Origin: GCA-2683825 sp965662355
GTDB taxonomy: Bacteria > Planctomycetota > UBA1135 > GCA-002686595
Assembly: GCA_965662355.1 (NCBI GenBank)
Contig: CBFIHP010000001.1
Coordinates: forward strand, 310,001 to 374,000
Reading direction: 5' to 3'
DNA length: 64,000 nt
The notes beneath the pieces are model-generated. The model had not been told where the DNA came from and made no database searches. It saw only the letters and a list, made by a program, of their open reading frames with translations. The position numbers were made by a program, and so were the translations under genes. Within the stretch, counting starts at the first letter, position 1. Every line of letters starts with the position of its first letter. Below, piece by piece: positions 36,177-45,183 of this stretch.

Positions 36177-36380
36177 ATGTTGTGGTGGTTCAGGTCCAAG
36201 GGATCCGCCGTATCCGCATCGGGGGGGGCCGTTTTTCGTCGCCTCGGGTACTGGGCCTGGGTCATCGCCTTGGTTTTGGCGCTGCGGCTCATCCGGCTCC
36301 TGAGGTCGTCGCGGTGTTCCAAGGCACACGGATATGGCTACCATCTTGGAACATGCTCTGCGCCACATTCGTACACCTGA
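36177..36380 (+). CDS. Candidate small single-pass membrane protein
   Basis: A 67-residue frame starts at ATG 36177, five bases after the M28 stop, and overlaps the start of the DUF3300 gene by 28 bases. It begins MLWWFRSKG and contains one strongly hydrophobic segment with flanking Arg (WAWVIALVLALRLIRLLR). The spacing fits an operonic small protein, but there is no family recognition and the frame could be chance in GC-rich DNA. Confidence 0.3.
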   Translation: MLWWFRSKGSAVSASGGAVFRRLGYWAWVIALVLALRLIRLLRSSRCSKAHGYGYHLGTCSAPHSYT

Positions 36381-37513
36381 CCCTCCTCACCATCTCCGCG
36401 TCCCTGTCCCAGGCGGGACAGAGCACCGAGTCCGCACAGGTGGACGAGGGCTTCTCCTCCGAAAAGCTCGAGCAGGTCGTGGCACCGATCGCGCTGTACC
36501 CGGATCCGTTATTGACGCAGATCCTCATGGCGTCGACCTACCCGCTCGAGATCGTCCAGGCGGCACGCTGGTCCGAAAAGAACTCCAAGCTCAAAGGCGA
36601 CAAGCTCGAGGCAGCGCTCAAGGACCAGACCTGGGATCCAAGCGTCAAGTCGTTGTGTGGGTTCCCCGATGTCATCAAGCGCATGAGCGACAATCTGGAT
36701 TGGACCCAGGATCTGGGTGATGCCTTCCTCGCCGACGAGTCGAAGCTCATGGATTCCGTTCAGACGATGCGGCGCAAGGCCTACGAAGCGGGCAACTTGA
36801 CTTCGGGCAAGGAGCAGGCAGTCACCGAGCAGCCGGACAAGATCATCATCATTCAGGCGGCTGACCCCGAGGTTATCTACGTCCCCACGTACTACCCCAC
36901 GGCTGTGTACGGCGCGTGGAGTTATCCCCACTGGTACTACCCGCCGCTCTACCCGCCACCTCCCGCCGGCGCGTTCATGTTCGGCTTTACGGTCGGTGTG
37001 ATCTGGGGCAGCGCCATGTGGGGCGGTTGCCACTGGGGTTGGGGCCACTCGGATGTGAACATCAACATCAACCACTACAACACCTTCGTCAACAAGACGG
37101 AGATCGAAGGCCGCCGCAAGGAGGTGCGGGACAAGGCCGGTTCGGGGGGCAACTGGAAGCACGATCCACAGCACCGAAAGGGCGTCTCCTACAAGGACAA
37201 CAGGGTCGCACAGAAGTACGGTGCCGGGCCCGGTCAGTCACGCATCTCGCGCGAACAAGCGCGCGGCTTCTCCGGTCGCGGCTCACAAGCGAGCAAGGCG
37301 GGGGGCCGCAACGTGAAGCCCAGCACGTCGTCACGGCAACGCTCCCCATCCAGCTCGAGCCGTAGCCGTTCGAGCACCGGGCTGAGGAGCAGTGCGCACA
37401 GCGGCTCGCGCTCCCCCGGTTTTGATCGTGCCGCAAGCGCACGCGGCAGTGCGTCACGCCGCTCCGCGGGTTCTCGGCAAGCCGCACCCCGTAGTGGACG
37501 CAGGCGTCGCTGA
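36353..37513 (+). CDS. DUF3300 exported protein
   Basis: The start at ATG 36353 (MLCATFVHLTLLTISASLSQAG) gives a 386-residue exported protein. The DUF3300 signature is clear: VVAPIALYPDPLLTQILMAS, then YPLEIVQAARW, and DPSVKSLCGFPDVIKRMSDN. A Tyr/Pro/Gly-rich membrane-like part follows, with YPHWYYPPLYPPPP, then GFTVGVIWGSAMWGG. The C-terminal 120 residues are Ser/Arg-rich and probably disordered. The function of DUF3300 is unknown, but it is repeatedly found next to DUF2950, and here a DUF2950 gene follows after 25 bases. Confidence 0.88.
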   Translation: MLCATFVHLTLLTISASLSQAGQSTESAQVDEGFSSEKLEQVVAPIALYPDPLLTQILMASTYPLEIVQAARWSEKNSKLKGDKLEAALKDQTWDPSVKSLCGFPDVIKRMSDNLDWTQDLGDAFLADESKLMDSVQTMRRKAYEAGNLTSGKEQAVTEQPDKIIIIQAADPEVIYVPTYYPTAVYGAWSYPHWYYPPLYPPPPAGAFMFGFTVGVIWGSAMWGGCHWGWGHSDVNININHYNTFVNKTEIEGRRKEVRDKAGSGGNWKHDPQHRKGVSYKDNRVAQKYGAGPGQSRISREQARGFSGRGSQASKAGGRNVKPSTSSRQRSPSSSSRSRSSTGLRSSAHSGSRSPGFDRAASARGSASRRSAGSRQAAPRSGRRRR

Positions 37514-37538
37514 TCCCCTTGCACCGCAAAGACTATCG

Positions 37539-38441
37539 ATGAAGCGCTACGAGTTCCTCTCCATCCCCCTCGTGTGCCTGCTCTTCGCAGGCTGTGCAAG
37601 TGTGCCGGCGGCCTCTTTCGAAACACCCCAGGCCGCCGTGCAACGCCTCGTTACCGCCGCCGATGACCCGGCCACGGCGGACGAACTGCTCGGCCCAGGC
37701 GGCTTCTCACTTCTTCGCTCCGGCGACGATGTCAGCGACCGCGAGGACCTCGAATTCGTGCGCTCGCTCATCGAAGAGCGTCTCGAATTCCTGGATGTGA
37801 CCGAGGACTGCAAGATCGCCTTGTTGGGTGCCGATCACTGGGAATTCCCTATCCCCCTGACGCGCGTGGACGGCCATTGGCGCTTCGACGTCGAGGCGGG
37901 TCGCGAAGAGATCTTGAACCGTCGCGTGGGTCGCAACGAGCTCTCGACCCTAGCCACCCTGCTCGCGATCGTCGAGGCGCAACGCGAGTACGTCAAGGAA
38001 AGCCGCGACGGTCAACCAGCTTCGTACGCGAGCCACTTCATGAGCAAAGAGGGTCTTCACGACGGTTTGTACTGGCCGGTCTCTGAAGGCCAGGACACGA
38101 GCCCCCTGGGGCCCCTGATCGCATCGGCCGCTTCCGAGGGGTATCGACCCGACGATGAAGGCCCGACCCCCTATCACGGCTACTTCTATCGCATGCTGAC
38201 CGAGCAGGGCGCCGATGCACCCGGCGGTGCACGCCAATACCTCGACGAGCAGGGTCACCTCATCGACGGCTTCGCGGTCCTCGCCTGGCCTGCCACCTAC
38301 GGCAACTCCGGAGTCATGACGTTCCTCGTCAACCGACTTGGCATCGTGTTCGAAAAGGACCTCGGCCGCTCCACGCCCAAAGCGATCGAGAGGATCCAGG
38401 CCTTCGGCCCAGACAGGAGCTGGTCGCCGGTAGCTGACTGA
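37539..38441 (+). CDS. DUF2950 lipoprotein
   Basis: The start at ATG 37539 gives 300 residues with a lipoprotein signal MKRYEFLSIPLVCLLFAGC, Cys19 being the lipid site. The DUF2950 core includes FETPQAAVQRLVTAADD, RRVGRNELSTLATLLAIVEA, PTPYHGYFYRMLTEQG and a C-terminal AWPATYGNSGVMTFLVNRLG. No enzymatic role is established for the family. Pairing with DUF3300 suggests both act in one envelope function. The longer frame from 37392 would overlap the DUF3300 gene and remove the signal. Confidence 0.88.
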   Translation: MKRYEFLSIPLVCLLFAGCASVPAASFETPQAAVQRLVTAADDPATADELLGPGGFSLLRSGDDVSDREDLEFVRSLIEERLEFLDVTEDCKIALLGADHWEFPIPLTRVDGHWRFDVEAGREEILNRRVGRNELSTLATLLAIVEAQREYVKESRDGQPASYASHFMSKEGLHDGLYWPVSEGQDTSPLGPLIASAASEGYRPDDEGPTPYHGYFYRMLTEQGADAPGGARQYLDEQGHLIDGFAVLAWPATYGNSGVMTFLVNRLGIVFEKDLGRSTPKAIERIQAFGPDRSWSPVAD

Positions 38442-38599
38442 ATGATCTTGGAAACGGCCGCCTTCCGTTCGTTGGAATCGTAAGTCGGAAGTTTCTCGTG
38501 CCCACTTTGTTACCTGTTTGGGTGGAGATTCGTACCCTAGGTGCTGGCCATGTCCCTCGGGGATGGCTCTTTCTACGACACCGAACAACCTCATCAAAA

Positions 38600-38911
38600 A
38601 TGAAGTACCTACTCGCGCTCGTCCTGGGACTTGGAGCCCTGTCCGCCGTAGCGTGCCAATCCACGCAAACATCCGACGTTCATGCCACCAAAGAGATGAC
38701 TCTCGCAGTCACCGGTATGACATGAGGCACTAACTGCCCCCCCAAAGTGCAGGCTGCACTTGAAACTGTTGATGGCGTCGAAGACATCTCTATCGACTTC
38801 AACCAGGACACGAAATCCGGAGTCGTCAGGCTCACCTGCAACTCGACTACCAAGCCCGCGGCTTTGATCAGCGCCTTGGAAGCCGACGGATACGGAGGAT
38901 CCGTGAAGTAG
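38600..38911 (+). CDS. HMA-domain lipoprotein with selenocysteine (in-frame TGA recoded)
   Basis: Reading through the TGA at 38723-38725 gives one continuous 103-residue protein ending at TAG 38909. Residues 1-19 (MKYLLALVLGLGALSAVAC) form a lipoprotein signal with Cys19. From residue 33 the sequence is an HMA metal-binding fold: MTLAVTGMT, then TGA as residue 42, GTNC, PPKVQAALETVDGVEDISID, and a last helix ending ALISALEADGYGGSVK. In HMA proteins the residue after GMT is the metal-binding Cys, so the TGA very probably encodes selenocysteine, giving a U-x-x-x-C site. Homology continues in the same frame on both sides, which argues against a pseudogene. A SECIS-like hairpin follows. The likely role is binding of soft metals (Cu, Hg or similar) at the envelope. 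Confidence 0.85.
38745..38761 (+). promoter_or_regulatory. SECIS-like hairpin of the HMA selenoprotein gene
   Basis: AAGTGCA (38745-38751) pairs perfectly with TGCACTT (38755-38761) around GGC. The apical G begins 27 bases after the TGA. That lies within the 16-37 base window known for bacterial SECIS elements, which also need a G at the start of the loop. The hairpin sits inside the coding sequence, as bacterial SECIS elements do. Confidence 0.7.
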
Positions 38912-38960
38912 AGCGAGGGCGTCCGCCCGTGCGGTCGTCGTGCTCTCGCACATCACCAAG

Positions 38961-38993
38961 ACCAGGGAGTCCTCCTGCGGGGGGCTCCCTGGT
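38961..38993 (+). terminator. Rho-independent terminator after the HMA selenoprotein gene
   Basis: ACCAGGGAG (38961-38969) pairs perfectly with CTCCCTGGT (38985-38993), with a 15-base loop; TTCGTT follows. It lies about 50 bases after the stop at 38911, showing that the full read-through frame is followed by its own terminator. Confidence 0.7.
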
Positions 38994-39117
38994 TTCGTTG
39001 GAATCCCCCCGTTAAAAAACACGCGCTCTACACTGCTTTTAGCTCCTAAGGATTTCCTGGAGAGACTCCAACATCCGGTCGTCGGTCGCGTGCCCGCGAG
39101 GCGCTGCGACTCGACAC

Positions 39118-39798
39118 TCACCTCTTGCGGATTTCCACGCTGCCATCCTCGTCGGCGATGACGAGCACATGGGCAAGGTCGACGAAGAGCCCGTTCTCGA
39201 CGACGCCGGCGATGCCGCTGAGGACGCCATCCAGGATCGCGGGGTTTTCGATGCCCTCGGAGAACGTGCAGTCGAGGATCTCGTTGCCGTTGTCGGTCAG
39301 GAAGGTGCCCCCGTCACGTTGGCGTGTAACGCACTGGGCGCCAAGGCGAGTGATCTGGCGCGCGACAGCCGAACAGGCGAAGGGGACGACCTCTACCGGC
39401 AGTGGAAAGGTGCGACCCAGGCGCTCGACCAGCTTCGCGCGGCCGAGACAGATGACCTGGCGTTGGCTGGCCTCGGCAACGACCTTTTCGCGCAGGAGCG
39501 CGCCACCGCCGCCCTTGGTTAGATGGAAACCGGGATCGACCTCATCCGCGCCGTCGATGGTCAGGTCGAGGGTGGGGTGTCGGTCGAGGGTGGTCAGCTG
39601 GAGGCCCAGCTCGGTGGCCTTGCGCTCGGTGTCGAGGGAGGTGGGCACGCCGATCAGGCTCAGCTTCTCTTCCCGCACCCGTTCGGCCAGGCGCTCGAGC
39701 GTGAAGGCGATCGTGGAGCCCGTCCCCAGGCCCAGGATCATTCCGTCCTCGACGAATTCTGCGGCGCGGCGGCCCGCGGCTTCTTTGGCTCGACTCAC
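39118..39798 (-). CDS. rpiA: Ribose-5-phosphate isomerase A
   Basis: GTG 39798 is preferred as the start because AGGAGG lies six bases upstream, and VSRAKEAAGRRAAEFV matches RpiA N-termini. The 226-residue enzyme has the substrate loop LGLGTGSTIAF, the catalytic DGADEVD, and KGGGGALLREKVVA. It interconverts ribose 5-phosphate and ribulose 5-phosphate in the pentose phosphate pathway. It links metabolically to gmhA through sedoheptulose 7-phosphate but is not in its operon. It is convergent with the HMA selenoprotein gene. Confidence 0.93.
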   Translation of the reverse strand: MSRAKEAAGRRAAEFVEDGMILGLGTGSTIAFTLERLAERVREEKLSLIGVPTSLDTERKATELGLQLTTLDRHPTLDLTIDGADEVDPGFHLTKGGGGALLREKVVAEASQRQVICLGRAKLVERLGRTFPLPVEVVPFACSAVARQITRLGAQCVTRQRDGGTFLTDNGNEILDCTFSEGIENPAILDGVLSGIAGVVENGLFVDLAHVLVIADEDGSVEIRKR

Positions 39799-40012
39799 GT
39801 GACTCCTCCTGGGTGCATGGGTGCGGTGTGGGGCGATTCTTCTGCCCCCAAGGGGCGCCTGCAAGGGTCTCGGGGCCCAGGACCCGTTTTCCAGGCCTGA
39901 TTCCCACGGGTCCCCAGCGGGGCGCTTTCCTCACCGCTTTCCTTCGAAGGCTGGATTTTCTCTTCAAGGGCCGGCTTCCCCCTCTCCGATGGAGTGTGTT
40001 AGATTGAACGTA

Positions 40013-40031
40013 ATTGAGATTGCGTCTCAAT
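40013..40031. promoter_or_regulatory. Fur-box-like palindrome upstream of feoAB
   Basis: ATTGAGATTGCGTCTCAAT is a 19-base near-perfect inverted repeat (7+5+7), the length and half-site style of Fur-box operators. It lies 15 bases before the feoA start, so a bound repressor would block transcription. The iron regulator itself is not in the window. Confidence 0.6.
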
Positions 40032-40045
40032 CACCCCCAACAACC

Positions 40046-40276
40046 ATGGTCAGCCTCAACACCCTCTCCGATGGCACCCTGGGCCGCCTTGTCCGGCTCG
40101 GCGGCGACCGGGCCTTCCGGCGGCGTCTGATGGAGCTCGGATTGCTCCCCGGGACGCCGGTGCGCGTGGTGCGGCGAGCCGAGGTGGGTGGCGTGCTCGA
40201 GATCGAGGTGCGGCGCTCGCGTCTGACGGTTCGCACCGCCGAGGCGGCCGAGCTCTTCGTCGTCGCGACAGGCTGA
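40046..40276 (+). CDS. feoA: Ferrous iron transport protein A
   Basis: The start at ATG 40046 gives 76 residues forming one small SH3-like FeoA domain: GTLGRLVRLGGDRAFRRRLMELGLLPGTPVRV and the closing beta strands EVRRSRLTVRTAEA. Longer frames run back through the palindrome and upstream region and have no family support. FeoA is a cytoplasmic partner of FeoB. feoB begins seven bases after its stop. Confidence 0.92.
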   Translation: MVSLNTLSDGTLGRLVRLGGDRAFRRRLMELGLLPGTPVRVVRRAEVGGVLEIEVRRSRLTVRTAEAAELFVVATG

Positions 40277-40283
40277 GCACAAC

Positions 40284-42440
<2,157 letters not shown>

Positions 42441-42442
42441 GA

Positions 42443-42913
42443 CTAGCTCGCGCGCGTCGGCATGTCGTGCGCTCGCAGGTGGCGGAAGACGATCGAAGTC
42501 TCCACATGACGTACGCCGCCCTCGCCGACCAGGCGATCCATGACGAGATTCCGTAGGTGGTCTGTGTCCTGCGTGGCGACGAGGACCAGGAGGTCTTCCT
42601 TGCCCGAGACCTGGAAGACGTCGAGCACCTCGGGGAAGCTCAGGAGGCCGTCGGCGAAGGACTGGATGGCGCTGACCTGATCCAGCTGGATGCTGATCAT
42701 GGCGTGCAGTCCGAAGCCGAGTTTCTGTGTGTCGAGCTCGGCGTGAATGCCCGCGACGAAGCCCTCCTCGAAGAGTCGCTGGACGCGGGCGTGGGCGCTG
42801 GAAGGGGCCAGACCAATGCGGCCGGCGAGCTCTTTGTTCGAGAGCCGACCATCCTTCGCCAGGAGGGCCAGGATCTCGCAATCCGTTCGGTCGAGGGTTG
42901 TTTGGGGGGGCAT
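42443..42913 (-). CDS. Lrp/AsnC-family transcriptional regulator
   Basis: The 156-residue protein has an N-terminal helix-turn-helix (DRTDCEILALLAKDGRLSNK, ELAGRIGLAPSSAHARVQRL) and a C-terminal RAM ligand-binding/oligomerisation domain (FPEVLDVFQVSGKEDLLVLVA). Lrp-type proteins sense amino acids. It is divergent from a ThrE-type exporter gene with a 53-base shared spacer, a frequent regulator-exporter arrangement, so it probably controls that exporter. It is convergent with feoB, with two bases between the stops. Confidence 0.92.
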   Translation of the reverse strand: MPPQTTLDRTDCEILALLAKDGRLSNKELAGRIGLAPSSAHARVQRLFEEGFVAGIHAELDTQKLGFGLHAMISIQLDQVSAIQSFADGLLSFPEVLDVFQVSGKEDLLVLVATQDTDHLRNLVMDRLVGEGGVRHVETSIVFRHLRAHDMPTRAS

Positions 42914-42966
42914 CTGTCCGCAGTCAATTCGGTCGAGTTTGGCGCAAACTGGACGATCATGTATCC

Positions 42967-44259
42967 ATGCCCTATTCTTCCGAACGAACTACGGCTGTCA
43001 GCTCAATTTCCGAGAGAAACGTCGTTGAGCCCACTTCCCGTGCTGAGCCCGCCCCCAGGGATCGCGAGGCAGAGGAGTTCCTCCTACGCCTTGGGCGGCG
43101 CCTGCACGGGGCCGGAGCCCCCTCCTTCCGGCTAGAGGATGCTCTCTCTTCGTGCGCATCCTCCTGGGGCGTCGAGGCCCAGTTCTTTTCCACGCCGACT
43201 TCGCTTTTCGCTGCCTTCGGGGTGGGCTCCGACCAGACGACCCACCTGGCCCGGCTTCGTCCAGGGGAGGTCGATCTCGGACGCATGGTCGAGCTAGACG
43301 AGCTCCTGGATGCCATCGATCGGGATGGGCTCACCCCGCGGGCGAGCCTGGCTCGGCTGGAAACCCTCGAGCGTAGCGGGGCTCGCTATGGGGCGCGGAC
43401 GCAACTGGCTGCCTTCGTCGTGGCGTCGGGCTCGGCGGCCGTCTTCTTCGGCGGCGGCCCCGGCGACGTCCTCGCAACCCTGGGCATCGGTACGTTGCTG
43501 GGCTTTCTGGCGCATGCGCTGCAACGCTCTTCGGCCTCGATGCAGGTCTTCGAACCACTGGCCGCATTCCTTGCGGCCAGTGCTGCCTGTCTTTTGCATT
43601 GGCTCTTTCCCGAGGTCTCCGATCAGGTCACGACGTTGAGCGCGTTGATCATCCTGGTCCCGGGTTTGATGGTCACCGTGGGCCTTAGTGAGACCGCCAC
43701 CGGTCATTGGGTTTCAGGAACAGCACGCGCGACGGGTGCCGTGGCCGTGTTCCTGTCGCTCGGGATCGGCATCGCGTTGGGGCGGCACTTGGGCTCGATG
43801 CTGCCCGGCTTCGTTTCGGCGGAGCCCATGGGTGGGATGCCGGATGCCGCGTTGTTCGTCGCCTTGATGATCTCGACCGTGGCCTTCACGATCCTCTTTC
43901 GAGCACGCCTGCGGGATCTCCCTTGGATCATGGCGGCGGGTTGGGTCAGCTTCCTCGGAGCACGCGGGGGTTCGATCGCGTTGGGCCCTGAGCTGGGCTC
44001 GTTCGTCGGTGCGCTATGTGTCGGGTGTGGAAGCAACCTGTACGCGCGTTGGCAACGTCGACCCGCGCTCGTGACACAGCTTCCTGGGATCATGCTGCTT
44101 GTGCCGGGCAGCATCGGTTTTCAGAGCCTGTCTTCGTTCCTGGCCCAGGATGCGATCACCGGAATCGACGCGGCTTTCCGCATGGCACTCGTTGCGGCTG
44201 CCCTGGTCGGTGGACTCTTCTGCGCGAATGCGGTGATTCCTCCGCGGCGCAGCCTCTGA
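42967..44259 (+). CDS. Threonine/serine exporter family protein (ThrE-like)
   Basis: ATG 42967 (MPYSSERTTAV) is the first in-frame start that does not run into the divergent regulator gene. The 430-residue product has a soluble N-terminal part (about 25-150; EFLLRLGRRLHGAGAPSFRLE) and then about ten hydrophobic helices, including LVPGLMVTVGLSETATGHW and GIMLLVPGSIGFQSLSSFL. These are the ThrE first and second modules fused in one protein. By family it exports threonine, serine or related amino acids across the inner membrane. The divergent Lrp-type regulator supports an amino-acid role. Confidence 0.88.
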   Translation: MPYSSERTTAVSSISERNVVEPTSRAEPAPRDREAEEFLLRLGRRLHGAGAPSFRLEDALSSCASSWGVEAQFFSTPTSLFAAFGVGSDQTTHLARLRPGEVDLGRMVELDELLDAIDRDGLTPRASLARLETLERSGARYGARTQLAAFVVASGSAAVFFGGGPGDVLATLGIGTLLGFLAHALQRSSASMQVFEPLAAFLAASAACLLHWLFPEVSDQVTTLSALIILVPGLMVTVGLSETATGHWVSGTARATGAVAVFLSLGIGIALGRHLGSMLPGFVSAEPMGGMPDAALFVALMISTVAFTILFRARLRDLPWIMAAGWVSFLGARGGSIALGPELGSFVGALCVGCGSNLYARWQRRPALVTQLPGIMLLVPGSIGFQSLSSFLAQDAITGIDAAFRMALVAAALVGGLFCANAVIPPRRSL

Positions 44260-44265
44260 ATCTGG

Positions 44266-45033
44266 TCAGAAGACGCCGCCGCGCCTGCCGCCGCCACCGC
44301 GACCACGTCCGCCAGCGTTCACGCCTGCACCACCGCCCGCTTGGCCAAAGCCGGTGAAGCCCCCGGCAGCACCGCGACCTCCGCTTCCAATAGCACCGGT
44401 TGGGCCGAGACCACCACCGAGGCCGGCGAAACCACCCTTTCCACCGGGAAGCCCGCCGAGTGCCCCGCGGATCCTGGGGCCGGCCAGCTTGAACGCAACT
44501 GCGCGACGTTGTCCGAGCTGGGCGAGCTGCAAACGCTGGTCGTGTCCGAGTTTGCCAAGGAAGACCCGCGCCTTGATCGTTGGAAGATCGTGCAGGAGCT
44601 TGTCGATGACGGTGACCTGGAGGAACTCGAACCCCTCGAGGGCCTTCGTGAAGTCAGGCTCGATCAAACCAGCCGCGATGGCCTGGTGGCGTTTCTGTTT
44701 GGCCTTGATCTTCTTGCCAATCGTGACCTCGAGCCCCGGGCGCCCTTCGCGTTTTGCTGCGATGTGTCGTTGAAAGGTGCAGCACGCATTGATCTCGAGC
44801 ACCTCGAGGATCCGGTCGAGCTCCATACCCGTCAGCGACATGGACCCGGAGATGGCCGCATGGGGACGGCGCACCATGTGCTCCTGTATCAGCTGGCGCA
44901 GCTTCTCCGGCGAGCGCTCGAAACGAGCCCGGGTGGCTGCTTTGGTCGCGGGAGGCGCCGCCTGGGTGAAGGCCGGGCACACGAGAAGCGCGAAAGCTGC
45001 ACTACGAAGTAGGGGGAGCATCGGGGGACCCAC
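44266..45033 (-). CDS. Exported Gly-rich protein of unknown function
   Basis: The 255-residue protein begins with a signal peptide (MLPLLRSAAFALLVCPAFTQAA; the ATG at 45033 or at 45021 could be used). A basic, mostly helical region spans about 30-180 and includes an unusual adjacent Cys pair in LEINACCTFQRH. The last 75 residues are almost entirely Gly, Ala, Phe and Arg (GGRGRGGGGRRGG at the end). No family recognised. It lies 150 bases downstream of the DsbD selenoprotein gene on the same strand. An opposite-strand frame of similar length lacks a signal and is treated as a shadow. Confidence 0.6.
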   Translation of the reverse strand: MGPPMLPLLRSAAFALLVCPAFTQAAPPATKAATRARFERSPEKLRQLIQEHMVRRPHAAISGSMSLTGMELDRILEVLEINACCTFQRHIAAKREGRPGLEVTIGKKIKAKQKRHQAIAAGLIEPDFTKALEGFEFLQVTVIDKLLHDLPTIKARVFLGKLGHDQRLQLAQLGQRRAVAFKLAGPRIRGALGGLPGGKGGFAGLGGGLGPTGAIGSGGRGAAGGFTGFGQAGGGAGVNAGGRGRGGGGRRGGVF

Positions 45034-45183
45034 AGTCTATGCTCGCGAGTCTCTCTTGGGGAGGTGTGCGTTCCCGAAACGAACGGCGCGGAACTCTACC
45101 GGCCCTGAGGCTCGTCGATAGCGAAGGTTCGTCGAATCTCGAGTGCCATTTGGCTCCCATGGCCCCCGATCATTCCAGCGCCT

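Noticed and set aside
38498..38725. A 75-residue frame ending at TGA 38723 as a complete gene or pseudogene
   Set aside because: The HMA motif continues after the TGA in the same frame to TAG 38909 and is followed by a terminator, and the TGA replaces a metal-binding Cys. A pseudogene would not keep such constraint.
44341..45012. A 223-codon plus-strand frame opposite the Gly-rich exported gene
   Set aside because: No signal peptide or family motif; the minus-strand frame has a signal peptide and a coherent domain layout.
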